A DNA stretch of 64,000 nucleotides from Arabidopsis thaliana (Eukaryota > Streptophyta > Magnoliopsida > Brassicales > Brassicaceae). The stretch lies in the NCBI RefSeq assembly GCF_000001735.4, contig NC_003075.7, positions 14,819,001 to 14,883,000 of the forward strand, written 5' to 3'. Both the position numbers and the translations under genes were made by a program. The notes beneath the pieces are model-generated. The model searched no databases. It worked only from the letters and a program-made list of their open reading frames with translations, and was not told the origin of the DNA. This document shows, one piece after another, positions 21,942 to 36,059 of this stretch (positions are counted from its first letter, which is position 1; every line of letters starts with the position of its first letter).

Positions 21942-24900
21942 TATCAGATTCTTGGAGAAACAAATTAAAATAAAACGTAAAAAAATGATCGAACTTTGAA
22001 GACAATTCAATAAGACTAATAAATTGACAGTTCTGTGTTTTGTTTTTTAAGATTAGTTTTCGAAGACAGAGCAAATCAAAATCGGTGTACTTCGATGTGC
22101 GTATTTAAACGTGTAGATTTTGCAACTTTTTAAAAAAACGACATGAAAATGCCCTTACTAGTATTACGAATTTACAGAATTGCCACTACTTTTAAATCTC
22201 GTTGATTTATATGTGACCATCTTTTAAGGCGAATGAGAAGGAAGTTTTTTTTCTATCGTAAGACTACAAATTTAAAGTTTTTTTTACTTGTTACCCTAAT
22301 TAAAACCCCTAATAATACCTGCATATTTTGATATTTGACTTGTAAATGCAAAACTATGTAAGTTTACAGAAAGAGAGACTATTAAATGCTTTACTTGTCA
22401 CGTTAAGATTGTAAAAAGGGTAAAAGGGACAATTAAATGAGGCAGTGGACTGTGTCAGGATGTGACATATGGGCCGCATATTTATGACTATATTGCCCTA
22501 CTGGGTGTGGTGTGTTATTAGATCGTGAAGCTGTCCAATATTCATTTTTCTTTTCTGGTTAGGGAGATATGCCTATATATTTATTGCATCCTAAATAACC
22601 GGTGCGTTACATAACTATTTTATTTCAACTTTCATTTACATAACTCACGTATGGGCCGAGGTGGTGAATTTTAGGATCCATACAACAATTATCTTGTATT
22701 TTTAAGCCCATTATAGCCTATGGGTTTTATGGGTATACAGGGGACCTAAATTTTTCACAAATGCTCTCAAGTCTGTCTAAACATTGATTCTCATACGTTA
22801 GTTAGTTCTTCAATATAAACAATCTTATGAAAAGGTGACTAATTTGGATTAACCGACTCTATTCAATCCAAATGTAACTGAATAATCAAGATAAAAATAT
22901 ATTCATGTATGGTTAAAACTTAAAACTGTTCAACTGTTTAAATAGATAAAAAAAACCTGAATTATATGTTAATTCCTCTGTAACCTGCCTAAAGCAATTC
23001 ACACAAACCTTTCGTTCCACAACAAACAAACGATTCAGGGGTTGTCGAAACCAAATTTTAATTGAGATATAACTTAAATTCTTGTAAAAGTTAAGAGCTG
23101 TTTAACTAAAGATCAATTCCGCATCAACATCGCTTCATACTATAGCCGTCTTTATATTGGTTACGCATTTTCTAAAACCAAGTAACTTGAACTAAAATTC
23201 AAATAAAACATTTATAAACTTCTATTATATGATGATGATGTTGGTGGAATGATATATTTTAGTTTTGTGTCTAGGACCAACTTAATTATTTTCAGGATTT
23301 TAATAAATCAAAATGCTAATGAAAGTCATTTTTGTTATTGGTTAGGCATCGTTTTCCAATCATAAATAAAATTTGGTACCTTTCAGATTAATCTTAAATT
23401 TGATCTTTAATGAAAAGTATTTAAAATGAGTAGATTAGCATATAGTGAAGATATAAATAGGTTGAGGGGAAAAATTGCATAAATGGAAAGAAATTGGAAG
23501 ACTTGCAAAAAGTTGTCGACCGTCAACGTAAGAGGCAAAGGTGGACATGTACACATATTCACATTTTATCAACGTCAAAGTCTCGAAACCGCGTCCAAGA
23601 AAGGATTTACGAGTTAAAGAAAAGGAATCTAGACATTATACGAATCGGAATCAACATGTTTTCAATCCGTTGTTTCTGAACGGAATCAAATCAGTTAAGT
23701 TCTTCATCTCTGTAAGAAAAAAACAAGTACACGTCATTTTATGACCCACATGGACTCGTGCCTTTGGAAGTAGCGGTGGGACGTAATGAGTCGGCATATG
23801 AACCCAAACAAGGGTAATTCAGGTTTGAGGCTTAGCCAAATTTTAGTTTCACGGCTAAATCTTAAGTGAGTTGTTAAGGTTGCTTAGCCTTCTTTCTTTC
23901 GCACTGAAGTTCGACTAAACTCTTCCATAAAAATTATAAAAATATAGACTATAGTGGATCAGTGTTGACATTTAATCCATAGACTCAATTTGTGTCTATT
24001 TTGTGTGTGTTGGTTTATGGATTCGAGTTGGGCCGCTCTGTTTGGAAGTGATGGTATTAAAGTCGTGAACTCAAATGATACTAATATTCAATTATGCATG
24101 GATGCATATAACCAAGTTTGAATATATGTAATTTCAAAGATTATTGTGACTGAATATCATTAAAATTTATTGATCATAAAATAAAATTGTTTGTAATTAA
24201 GGATGTTTTGAAAGAAATAAGTGTGGCATCATGTGACACTTGAATCACTCAAAGTACACCTAAGAATTTGTATTTATCATAAGAAAGAAAAGCGAGCCAT
24301 CAATGTGATTCGGCCCTACCAATAATGAACTTAATGGGTTTAGTTGAGATTTAAGAATGGGTTTTGTAGCTTAATGACAAATTATAGTTTTAGTTTTATA
24401 ATAAATCCTTCATTACAGATTTTGATTTGCCTCTGATCATTGAAGCATCAAATATTTTTCCACAGCGAGAGGCCCTTTTATATGAAATATTGAAATATGA
24501 TCATCGTTGTATTATTTACGTCAACTTACATAAGTTTATTTTTGATGACTTTGGAAGAACTAAATTGTGCTATCTAATCTATACATATGATAGTCTCTCT
24601 GCACAAATTAATAAGTAGCCTTTGAGGAAGGCTTTTTTCATCTTCACATGATCATATACCTTATGAAATTAGAAATCGCATTAAAAAATTTGTGCTCCTT
24701 TAAAATGGAAAAGGTAGACCTTTTCGGGGAGTCCCTAACGCGTCAAAGAGAATTCAACTTTTTCATGATGAATGCATTGATTGCACAACTAGTCGGTACC
24801 TCTCATCTTTTATTGGCCTACAATATTATGGTAAAAGAAAAGAAAATGACTCAAACATTCAACAGATTTAATAAACTTAGAAAAAAAATGTTAGCTGTTT

Positions 24901-27900
24901 TGTTAGCAAAATATTACAAAGTCGTCTACAGAATGTTTTGCGAAGTTTAAAAAACTCAAGTTTCTTTTTGATGACTTTAAAAGTACTTAGCTGTTTTTTT
25001 TTCTACACTACCATTTTCTTAATGATTAGTTAGTAAAACACCAACACTTAATTTGAATATGAAAAAAAACTATTGGTTTTAATTATGCTTTTAGTTATTT
25101 GAAACGGTTTGGAGTGATCAGTTTTACGGTTTGTCTCACTCTAATTATGTTCACAAAATTCTATGGCATAAGATAGTTAACTAGGACAAACTTTTAATTT
25201 CTGTTTATAAAATGAAATGAAAATTTATGTTATATTCGGAACAAATTTATAGATTGAAAACTTATACATAAACATCTGAGTATTATATTATTTACTAATA
25301 TGTAAGCACTATAAAATATTTTAGTATTGCTGTCAAAAGAAAAGAAAATTATACTCTGTTTATTTATTCAATTATTTTCAAATATTACAAAATTTTTTGC
25401 TCACTTTCTGCTTATCAAAAGACAGAAATATAGGGCAAAATGGTAAATAGAAATGATAGGCATTAAAAGACACAGAAGGTCGACAAGAGTTGTACGTGAA
25501 GTTATAATAAATGCAGAAAGCTGAAACTCTTTAACATCTTTTTAAACCAGCACTTTTTTTTGTTTATCGGTCTTCACAATAAAACTATTCTCTTCTTTGC
25601 GTCAGCTTTTTTCTATTTTTCACCTTTCTCTAGCTACACGACAATTTCCATTTTCTCGGAGACCATTATTTTGGATCCGAGAACCCAAAGACCCGATCAC
25701 ATGTACATATTATTCGGTTTGCAATGTAAAACAATAGGTCAATCGAATATAGTCCAAATCTGAATACGAAGATGACGGTTATTCGTAAATTCCTCATTCA
25801 TTTATGCTAACCTAGCGAGGTTAGTTGAGTTAATCTTATATACTGTCTCATGTACATAAAAGAAAAATTAATGTGTGGGATTTTAATAACAATAAGTTCC
25901 AAGTCACAGATGCGTTCACTCTTCAAAGCAAGAGTGAGTTATTTGGCATGATCTTGATCAAAGATTGGACATCTATTGGTTAGAGCAATTTTGGCTTCTT
26001 GAGGATGAATGTTCTTTTATTGGATATTATGATATAACCAAACCAAGCGTTTGGAGAACACAATCAGAAGAACTCTCATTCATATACTAGTTGTTTTCAA
26101 ATGTTTGTATATGATTGGATATATACACATGTAAAGTTTATCAGAGACACCATAAAATAAAATAAGTAACTGGTGCTACAAATTTCATCTAATTCGACAA
26201 ATGTAAATTACAAAGCTAAATGACTCGTCTAAGGTAAGTGATAATGTTAGTGCAAACATTTAGTATTATTTTTGAACTGCAAGATGATTAAGTATTTTTC
26301 TAAATCATGACTATGGTAGTACTATTTAATAATTAAATGAAACTGTATATTCGAAAGTAGAAAGAAGAGGTGTGGAATTGGACAAGAGAAGAGTATAACA
26401 GAGAAAAGTTTGGTGTAAAAAAGGCTGCAAAGGAGTTGGTTAAAAAGTGAGTGAACTCGATAAACGCGTAACCCTAAAGGCAAAGCGTGCGTTACTCTTT
26501 CCCCAATTATTTTACCTTTTAAACTTTTTTTTTTCTTTCTCTTAGAAATGATTACGGCATTTTTAAAACTAGTTATCTCATTTATATTTATAACGACTAC
26601 AATATCTCATGACGATGGTAAATCACATGAATAAAGTAAATATGATTCGACTACTTGGACGAGTTTTGAAGTTGTCCACAATTAGTTTTGGATAATAATT
26701 GTAGTGAGTGCATGGTTACTGTACTCACATTTCTTCTAAATTACAAATGTCTCACAAAACCTAGAATTTTAAACCATGAGAGCTCTTCAACATACTATAG
26801 AGATTAATTTGTACTCTAATCCGGAATCCTCTGGATACTAATAAAATTAATGAATACTTGATCACCTCTTTACTTTCGTTGCTTATAAATTTATTCATGT
26901 AGTTTGTAGTATGAAACATGAAAGTATGTATAGTCGATACTCCATAGCATTATTGGTTCTGAAAAATTGAATCTCACGTAAAGTACAGTATTAAGTTTTT
27001 CGTAGACATATTGCAATGATGAGAGGTAACAAATGAAATAAGGACAATTTGTTTGGTGTAGAAGAAGTAAGAGTCATGTAGCACAAAAAGATTGTCTATT
27101 AAATGGTCTCTGAATTTATTGGGTCGGCTCGCACATCGGCACATGTGATGACCTTACCATTCTTGTCTCTGCATTTAATATTCTTTATCCAAATAATGAT
27201 ACAAGTGAAGTTGGTAACAAAATCGATCGTCAATGTTTTGTAATTTCTTTCCTTGTTCCAAAAGGATGTCAAGTTGTCGTGCAGCCATTGGCTATTTTGA
27301 TTTGTTATAATTCAAGTTTAGCGTTTATCTTGCTTCGATGGAAAGACATTTAATCAAAATTATGATCTTTGTATCAAGGAAATGAATTCGTAACACTTAT
27401 GTTACGTTCTTTTCAATTTGTTTCCGGTTCTTCTAATAGAAAAGTTAAAACGTTATTTTCAAAATGATTGTGACACTTTGGATTGTATTTCAGTTCCAAA
27501 TCTAAAAGCAAGACTGGCACATGATCGATGATACATTAAACACACATAAGCTATAACAGTTTGAAGTAATTCTCGTACCTTCGAGTCAGAAAGATCAAAC
27601 TCGTAGAATTTATATGTTCAACCTTTTCATTTACTTCAAAGTGAAGTTCTATGTTACAATTGATTTCCAAAATGCTAACTACAAAATAAAAATAAAAGAG
27701 CTTTTGGATCGGCGTAAAAGAGACAGCAGAGAGATAAAAAGGCAAAATACGAAAAGGTGAAAAAGCTTTTTGAGTCGATTCCTTTTGCAGGGATTGCGTG
27801 TGATTTACAGATATTTCGTTTTTTTAAAACAAAACAAAAAACCCAACGAATACAAAAAAACTCACACGTTTTCAATAGCGCGTGACATACACCGATCACC

Positions 27901-29030
27901 ACCTAAGCTGATCACGAGTCAGAAAAGGCACTCAAGCAATTATCGTACACGCGCCACTTTAAAACGCGTGAACACTTTTGTCTCATTACTATGACTAGAT
28001 TCAAACTTTAATTTCGTCATCAAAACTTTATTAGTTGCTACCTTTTTCTTTTTTTCCCCACATTCATCTAAACTTAGTAATTTAATTTTTTGCTTTTTTC
28101 CAAACGTTTTAATTAGTAGTAGTAAACATCAATATCAAATTTCTAATCTTTTCCATATAAAGTTTGTTCTCAACCGTATAGCAGCAACTTACAAAAAAAC
28201 GTTAATAAATCTTCTTCCAATCTTGTGCATGAACTTGTTGTAGTCTTGATGATTATTTAAATAGTAACACTAATATCTCTTCTAAAATACGAAAGATGAC
28301 ACTGAAAACAGAGCATCGTATTCGCCGTTTTAAGACCTATATCGGTATTCATTTAGTACCTATTTCGAGTTTTAATTCTCTGTCATCACAATTCACAAAT
28401 AATTTAATCTTAATAATTGGGTCTCAATACTTAAGTAGATGTTAATTGGTCTAGAAATGAAGAAATTAAGCAATTTTCAAAACCAAGTTAATGACTTTGA
28501 GGCTCAATGCATGGTTACTATTCTCTATAGCCGCAGACACAAAAGGACACTATCGTAATCTCCTCAATGCTCCTTATAATATTTGGCGTCGAATAAATTC
28601 AAATAGATACACATAGAAAGCTATAATAATGAGAGAGTTTATAAGTTCTTGTGAAGGCAAATGATCCAATCTTTCCTTTTCTTCTCCTCAAATTTTCTTT
28701 CTTTTCCCACGCGCTTACACACACACTGCAAAAACCACAGAAACACAGAGAAAGAGAAAGACAATTCAAACAAAAGCTTCGATTTTTTACCTTTCTGTTT
28801 GATCGGCTTTTTGTTTTTCTGTAAAAAGCCATCTTTTGTGTTTGATCCTTTCTTTTTTTTTACCTGATTAAACAACTTTTCTCCTCTGCATTTTTTCGTG
28901 ACCCTTTTAAATATCTTGTGGCCGGTCCTAAAAGTTCTTTATGCAAAGGTTTCTTCTTTATAAGATAAACAAAAGGTGAAGAAACCACAACCAAAAAAAA
29001 AAACTTCTTGTTGAGAAAAGTTTTTTTGAG
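21942..29030. other. 7.1 kb gene-poor region upstream of DGK7 and SMXL2
   Basis: Divergent spacer between DGK7 (minus) and SMXL2 (plus). It is AT-rich, with many short open frames and none that I can assign. The longest in the middle, 24648-24950 plus (100 residues), has no recognised domain. Three CGCG-type sites cluster at 27878-27969. The last few hundred bases (about 28600-29030) are pyrimidine-rich on the plus strand and probably form the SMXL2 leader. Confidence 0.6.
27878..27969. promoter_or_regulatory. cluster of three CGCG-box cores, distal SMXL2 upstream
   Basis: GCGCGT (27878-27883), ACGCGC (27949-27954) and ACGCGT (27964-27969) fall within 92 bases, about 1.1 kb before the SMXL2 ATG. 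VCGCGB is the binding core of plant CAMTA calmodulin-binding factors. Function is inferred from motif density only. Confidence 0.3.
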
Positions 29031-31973
29031 ATGAGAGCAGATTTGATTACTATACAGCAAACGCTGACGCCGGAAGCAGCGACGGTTTTAAACCAGTCGA
29101 TTGCTGAAGCCACACGTCGTAACCATGGCCACACGACACCGTTACACGTGGCAGCTACTCTCTTATCTTCTTCCTCTGGTTATCTCCGACAAGCTTGTAT
29201 CAAATCTCATCCAAACTCTTCTCACCCACTTCAGTGTCGAGCTCTCGAGCTCTGTTTCAGCGTCGCTCTCGAACGTCTCCCTACAACTAGTACAACAACA
29301 ACCACTACTTCGTCGTCTTCTTCTTCTTCTCCGTCGCAAACGCAAGAACCGCTACTTTCAAACGCTTTGACCGCGGCTTTAAAACGTGCTCAAGCTCATC
29401 AACGACGTGGATGTCCTGAGCAACAGCAACAACCGCTTTTGGCTGTGAAAGTTGAGCTTGAACAGCTTATTATATCGATTCTTGATGACCCGAGTGTGAG
29501 TCGGGTCATGCGTGAAGCTAGCTTCTCTAGCCCCGCCGTGAAGTCAGCGATCGAACAGTCGTTGATTGGTAACTCTGTTTCTAATTCGAGACAAACCGGC
29601 TCACCCGGAATTATTAACCCGTCTGCAATTGGGTTCGGTTATCGTTCCGTACCGGCACCGGTTAACCGGAATCTTTATCTTAATCCCCGGTTACAACAAC
29701 CCGGCGTTGGTATGCAAAGTGGGATGATGATACAGAGGACAGATGAAGCAAAACGGGTCATTGAGATTATGATCCGAACCCGGAAACGTAACCCGGTTCT
29801 CGTCGGCGATTCAGAGCCTCATATTCTGGTGAAAGAGATTCTAGAGAAGATCGAGAACGGCGAATTCTCCGATGGAGCGCTTCGTAATTTTCAGGTGATT
29901 CGTTTGGAGAAAGAGTTAGTTTCACAATTGGCGACGAGGCTTGGTGAAATCTCCGGTTTGGTGGAGACTCGGATCGGTGGTGGAGGCGTTGTTCTTGATC
30001 TCGGAGATTTGAAATGGTTAGTGGAACATCCGGCGGCAAACGGTGGAGCTGTGGTGGAGATGAGGAAGCTTCTGGAGAGATATAAAGGAAGGTTATGTTT
30101 CATTGGTACAGCTACTTGTGAGACTTATCTTCGATGTCAAGTTTATTATCCATCAATGGAGAATGATTGGGATCTTCAAGCTATTCCGATCGCCGCCAAA
30201 TCTTCTCTTCCGGCGATATTCCCAAGGTTTGTTCTTTATTCAAATTGAAAGTTTTGATTTTCTTGACAAAAGTTTCAATTTTTCTGATTTATTAGATGTT
30301 TTTGTTTTGATTAGGCTTGGGAGCAATAACAATAACAACGCTATGTTATTAAGCAACAACATCATTTCCATTGAATCGATATCTCCGACGAGAAGCTTTC
30401 AGATTCCGATGAGTAAAATGAGCTGTTGCTCTCGGTGTTTGCAGAGTTATGAAAACGACGTAGCTAAGGTGGAAAAAGATTTAACCGGAGATAACCGGTC
30501 GGTTTTGCCACAGTGGTTGCAGAACGCTAAAGCTAATGATGATGGTGACAAGAAACTGGTAAGTGATTTGACAAATTAGTTTCCAAGAGATATTATGAAA
30601 AGAGAAAGTGAGAATTGATTATTTTTTGTTTTATGTAGACGAAAGATCAACAGATTGTGGAGTTGCAGAAGAAATGGAACGACTTATGTTTGCGTTTACA
30701 TCCGAATCAGTCTGTGTCTGAAAGAATAGCTCCTTCTACGCTGTCTATGATGAAAATAAACACAAGATCGGATATAACTCCACCGGGGAGTCCGGTCGGG
30801 ACAGATTTGGTTCTTGGACGGCCAAACAGAGGTTTATCCTCACCTGAGAAGAAGACCAGAGAAGCGCGTTTTGGAAAGCTAGGAGATTCATTCGATATCG
30901 ATTTATTCAAGAAGCTACTAAAGGGATTAGCGAAAAGCGTTTGGTGGCAGCACGATGCAGCGTCTTCGGTAGCAGCAGCGATTACAGAATGCAAACATGG
31001 TAATGGGAAATCGAAGGGTGATATATGGTTGATGTTCACAGGTCCAGACAGAGCTGGGAAGAGCAAAATGGCGTCTGCGTTATCGGATCTTGTTTCGGGT
31101 AGCCAACCGATAACCATCAGTCTTGGTTCTAGTTCTAGGATGGATGATGGTTTAAACATCCGTGGTAAAACAGCGTTGGATAGATTCGCGGAAGCGGTTA
31201 GGAGAAATCCTTTCGCGGTTATTGTTTTGGAAGATATCGATGAAGCGGATATATTGCTGCGTAACAACGTGAAGATAGCGATTGAACGAGGGAGAATCTG
31301 CGATTCGTATGGGCGTGAGGTTAGTCTAGGGAACGTCATTATTATCCTTACCGCAAATTCATCGCTCGGTTCAGCGAAAAACGTTGCTTCTATCGATGAA
31401 ACGAGACTAGAGTCTCTGGTGAACAAAGGATGGGAGTTAAGACTCTCTGTTTGCAACAGCAGCAAAACCCGAAAAAGAAAACCGAATTGGCTTTATAGCG
31501 ACAATGACCAAACAAAACAGAGGAAAGAGATATGTTTTGATTTGAACGAAGCAGCTGAATTTGATTCATCGAGTGATGTAACAGTCGAGCATGATCAAGA
31601 AGATAATGGCAACCTCGTTCATAAGCTAGTGGGTTTAGTAGACGATGCTATACTCTTTAGACCGGTTGATTTTGATTCGATCAAGAGCAAAACTGCTGAA
31701 TCGTTAAAGAAACGTTTCTCAAATGGTCTCGCGGATGGACTAACGGTGGAGATTGAAGATGATGCTTTGGAGAGAATTGCAGGTGCGATCTGGCTAAGTA
31801 AGATTAGCTTAGAGGAATGGCTTGAGGAAGCAATGGGTTCGAGCTTGAATAGCGTGAAATCTCGAGTTTCGTCTTCGGAAGATTCTGTGATTAGGATCGA
31901 GCTTGAAGATGATCTGAATGATCGAATCTCCGGAGGGTATCTTCCGAGTAGTATCAGGACGGTGGTCGTTTGA
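29031..31973 (+). CDS. SMXL2: SMAX1-like protein SMXL2
   Basis: Nuclear ClpATPase-like repressor in karrikin/KAI2 and strigolactone signalling; receptor-MAX2 complexes mark it for degradation. Exons 29031-30226, 30315-30558 and 30639-31973 join to 924 residues, the known SMXL2 length. The N-terminal Clp-N double repeat occupies about residues 1-180 (MRADLITIQQTLTPEAATVL onwards). A Ser/Thr low-complexity run follows residue 85. The C-terminal ATPase-like domain has a P-loop-like GPDRAGKSKM at 615 and the degron RGKT at 655-658. An EAR-type motif FDLNE at 780-784 is expected to recruit TOPLESS co-repressors. All signature elements are intact. Introns are short (88 and 80 bases), as in the family. 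Confidence 0.96.
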
Positions 31974-33004
31974 GTTGTTTTTTCTTGTTCTTTTTTTTTT
32001 CCCGGTGAGGGGTAGATTCGTAATTAAGATAATTGGTGAGGGTAAAGATGTAAATATAATGATGTCTCCGAACCGTCTTTTTGGCGGGGTGGAAAAAAGT
32101 TCGGTAAAACATTTAAACAGTTAAAAAAAGAAAGCTTATTATTAAAACCAACGGCTGAGAATACATCCCAAGCTTATATATGAAAGTAGAAAGTTAGATA
32201 CTACTACAAAAGAAAATGAAGGAATCTCATGATATTAAAATGTTGAAAAATAAGAGCAAAAAAGTTAATCCAAAATAAAGATTTTTAATTGGGGACATAG
32301 TGGATATTTTTATATATTCAAGGTTACATTTGATTATTCTTTCGTATGTTTCTTCTTGGAATTTTGTGGAATATATTATAGTCTCTTAGCAGATCGAATT
32401 TTCATGAAAACTATATAATAAGTTTTGTAATATTCAGGAGACATTAATTTCAGTAGAAAGTTTGTACTTTTTAAATATTAGGTGGGTTCGGCTAGTATGT
32501 GGTTTGTCTTTATTTCACCTTTTTAGAATGAAAGCAGCAAATCCAACCACTACAATGGACCAAATATATATTAAATAAATCATTCGACAATATCAGACTA
32601 ATAATACCTCATTGCTTTTTTTATACATTTATATGTCATCTTTTATTCGAGTTTTTTTAGCTAACGGTTTAAATTCATTCGAAAGAAGCTGGAGTAAAGG
32701 GAATTATTCGTGCTAAATCAAAGTAGTGATTAGTGTTACTAATACTATGAAGATTGATGGTGAATGTTTTTAACAAAAAGGTTGTTTGATACATGTACTT
32801 ACTTGATAGCCAATTCAAGGAACCTCGTGCATGTGTTTTTTTCGTAATTTTGTATAGTTCCGGTGGAGCTGTTCCACTATGTATGATGTTTCTAATCACT
32901 TTATTAGTATATCTATATATTTATACACAACAAATTTGGACATGGTGTGGTCTTATAGACTATAGTTATAAAATTTTAAACATGAAAGCTAATTATCATC
33001 TCAT

Positions 33005-33090
33005 AGCTTGTATTCTCTAAACCACCATAGCTCATATTCTTTCGTTTTTGGGTCAACACTCAACAGCTTGTATTCTCTAAACCACCATAG
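33005..33090. repeat. 26-base direct repeat, 60-base period
   Basis: AGCTTGTATTCTCTAAACCA followed by CCATAG occurs at 33005-33030 and again, unchanged, at 33065-33090. The 34 bases between do not repeat. A local duplication or replication slip is the simplest origin. Confidence 0.85.
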
Positions 33091-33947
33091 TTTTTAGAAT
33101 TTTAGGTTTTATTTATTGTATAATCTCTGCTCTCTTTTTTTAATAGAAATCAACACACCAGAAAAATAATGACATGCACATTTAGTCACGTTTTAAATTG
33201 ATCTACGCCATCTATATCTACCAATTTTGTTTTGTCCAGTGTTATCGGATTTGAAGCATCTAGATTTTAAAGTCAACCTTTTTGATATAATTCATAGACT
33301 TCATATTAGGATCTTGAATAACATCTTGATATTTGGGGTTTTAATTTCACTGGAAATTAGTCGTCTTTGAGTGTCAATTTGGTCAATACGCGATTTAGAG
33401 AAATGGGAGATCAAAACAAAGTTGAAAACCACCAAACCGGTTTGACCAAAACATGTTTCAAAATTCAAAATGTAAAGCGATCGGACCACACGTAGTGATC
33501 ACTCCTTTTGTGCTCTTGGGGTCATACTTTGAATTTATCATTTATGATGACCATTGTTTCAAAGCTTCAACCTACAAATCGGTCAACTACCGATAATAAA
33601 TTTAAACCTAACTAAACGTATGATAACAATAAACGACTACGACATTTGGTCTAGTGATCTATACTATACATGACGCCATGGCTTTTCAAGTTCAATTTAG
33701 ACTGCTAGATCGAATTTAAATTACATTGATTCGATCGGTACATCTTCAAGTTAATCATATGTCATCACGAATTATTTTTTACCCTTTTTCAGTGTAGCGA
33801 GTTTCTTTAATAGCTAATATGATAGGAGTATTCACATTCTCTTTCATATATATAAGTGGATTCATATGCATTGGACATTAATATCTAAATCTACCACTTA
33901 ACAACTACATGCATGCCTAGTGAATTCACATGGTCCATATGCCTACG

Positions 33948-33972
33948 TATATATATATATATATATATATAT
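33948..33972. repeat. TA dinucleotide microsatellite
   Basis: An uninterrupted run of 25 alternating T and A bases (TA x12 plus T), flanked by CG and GT. Likely length-variable between accessions. Confidence 0.95.
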
Positions 33973-36059
33973 GTTTTTAATGAAATTTTCAATATTGTAG
34001 TGGCTGCATAGTACATCTAAATCTAATTGATGAAAGACAATTTTCGACACAGTAAATAATTTCGAGATTTTAAGTACATGTCTTTATTTGTTTGAAAGTC
34101 TTCTAGACGACTTATTAAGTATACAATTTTTTTTTTGATATATATTTTGAATTACTGAAACAAGTTGATGCAATAGTCGTGTTTTATTTTTGGCTTTTAC
34201 AGGTCGTATAACTCCGGTTCTCTGCTAGACACTTGAAGACAAAGCCTCCAAAACTGCCTTTTACTTCCTTCGCCTTTTTAGATATTACATACTATTAGTA
34301 ATATTCTATGAGTGGAAGATAAGGCTGAAGTTTTGTGGTACTTTGTTTATACATAACTAAAAGCATCTCCAATTCTTTTCAAGTATTAAAAAATACGGAT
34401 TTGTTTGAAATAAAGCAACTGATAACCTAATTATTGACAACAAATTATTAAGGGGATATAGTTTAATATTATTTTGAAATAAAGGATTTTTGCCAAAGAG
34501 AAGCACTAGAACAAGGAGAAGACAAACCAAAACATGCCTTTATATCATTCAATTATTTAGTTATATAAATGGACCTTATGGTCTCTCTCTTTCTATCTTT
34601 TTGGTGGATTTGCATTATGCCTCCTCACTTAGTTAAATATTTTTTCTTACTTAAATATATCCTGTCAAAAGTGAGAAAGATTAAGCTATTGGACACTATA
34701 GTAGTTGAAAATTCTTAAATATTAAATTAGATTCAATTTATCTCACAGAAAGATTCATCATACACCATGCCAATACTTGATCTTGAAGTGACAAAAAGAA
34801 ACTCATAATATCATCAATGTGAGAGTGTAATTGAATAGTCTTCAAGTGGAAAATAAAATAATGTAGCAAATGCTGCAACTTTACTCAAAGACCTATTTCC
34901 TGTTTAATATATATTCTAGCCTTTTCTCTTTTAATTATTGTAATTATAGGCATGAAAAGGATGTGAAGATAATGATTTACGAATATAAGTATGTATTAAA
35001 TTATGTTATAACTAAAAGGGGTCGCGGATCTCAACCTTACATGATTGAAACCTAATGTTGAATTTGAGCTTTTTGGAAAGGGGACATGAACTTAACTTCT
35101 CTAGTGAGCAACTACACACTATAAGGTACAACTACTATGTCATCTCTTAATATATGCATGCATGTTTAAAAATTTCACATATTAATAAACGATTCAAAAT
35201 ATTAATATATGTTACTATAATTATGATTGTTGAAAACCATTGTTTTCATGATTCAGTTTCCGTTCAATCTAACTTCTTGTGCCATACTATATTGTTATTG
35301 TCATTCAAGACCATAAAATTTATTTGTATATTATATGGGACAAGAAATTTTCAGAAACTTTTCAATATGTTAGTTTAAAATATTTACAACTTTTTAAATC
35401 GACTAAGAATCCATGATTACATTGAGCTGGTCTTGTGGCCATATTGCAAAAAGAAAAATCCCAAATATGTATGTAATCCTGTAATGTAGATTATGATTTG
35501 ATCCGACATATCTAGGTCAGTAGAGAAAGCAAGTAAACATTTTAACTTTTTCCCATGGACCAAAGTCCAAACTCATCATTAGTATGATCTTATGTCTATT
35601 GATTAAGTGAGTCTACCTTTCTTTAAAAAGAAGCTTGTGTCGATAGCAATATGCAACATGCTCAAGAAAATATATTTTTTCTTTCTTTACCATCTTATTC
35701 TCAACGTTACAGTAAGTCAGTAACCACGGCATATAGGGGCTTTGACGAATGGGCTTAGACATCTTTTTACTTCCTTGTTGGTTCAATCAATTTTGCAAGG
35801 TTTGATGTGATTTGTACATAATCCACTTCAACTTCCTCATCTTTACATTTAGAGAATTTAGAAACGAGTTCTTTAATAGTACAACAAAACTAATTCTCCA
35901 AGCTTATATTACAAAAGATGTTTAAGTGTACAAACCAAAACCCGCCTTGAGTTTCTTTCTTTATGTCTCCCAAAGGAACAGGAAACTTACTCTGTAGTGT
36001 TCTTGTCATTAAGATCTTCTATGGAACAAAGTCAGCTTCTTCTCCTGGTTATACATCAG

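Larger units (their letters stand above)
31974..36059. other. 4.1 kb intergenic region, SMXL2 to CNGC17
   Basis: Convergent spacer: SMXL2 3' untranslated region at the left, CNGC17 3' untranslated region at the right. AT-rich with a 26-base direct repeat near 33.0 kb and a TA microsatellite near 33.95 kb. Short frames show no domain signal. Confidence 0.6.

Noticed and set aside
27675-27902. Overlapping minus-strand frames with hydrophobic, Cys-rich translation
   Set aside because: AT-rich noncoding DNA on the minus strand often translates as Phe/Leu/Tyr/Cys; no signal peptide plus domain pattern holds up.
22000-29000. Possible CRISPR-like, prophage or operon structure
   Set aside because: No spaced direct repeats, no clustered same-strand intronless genes; this is plant intergenic DNA.
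30707-31465. 252-codon minus-strand open frame
   Set aside because: It is antisense to SMXL2 exon 3, which has clear family motifs; the frame is a codon-usage shadow.
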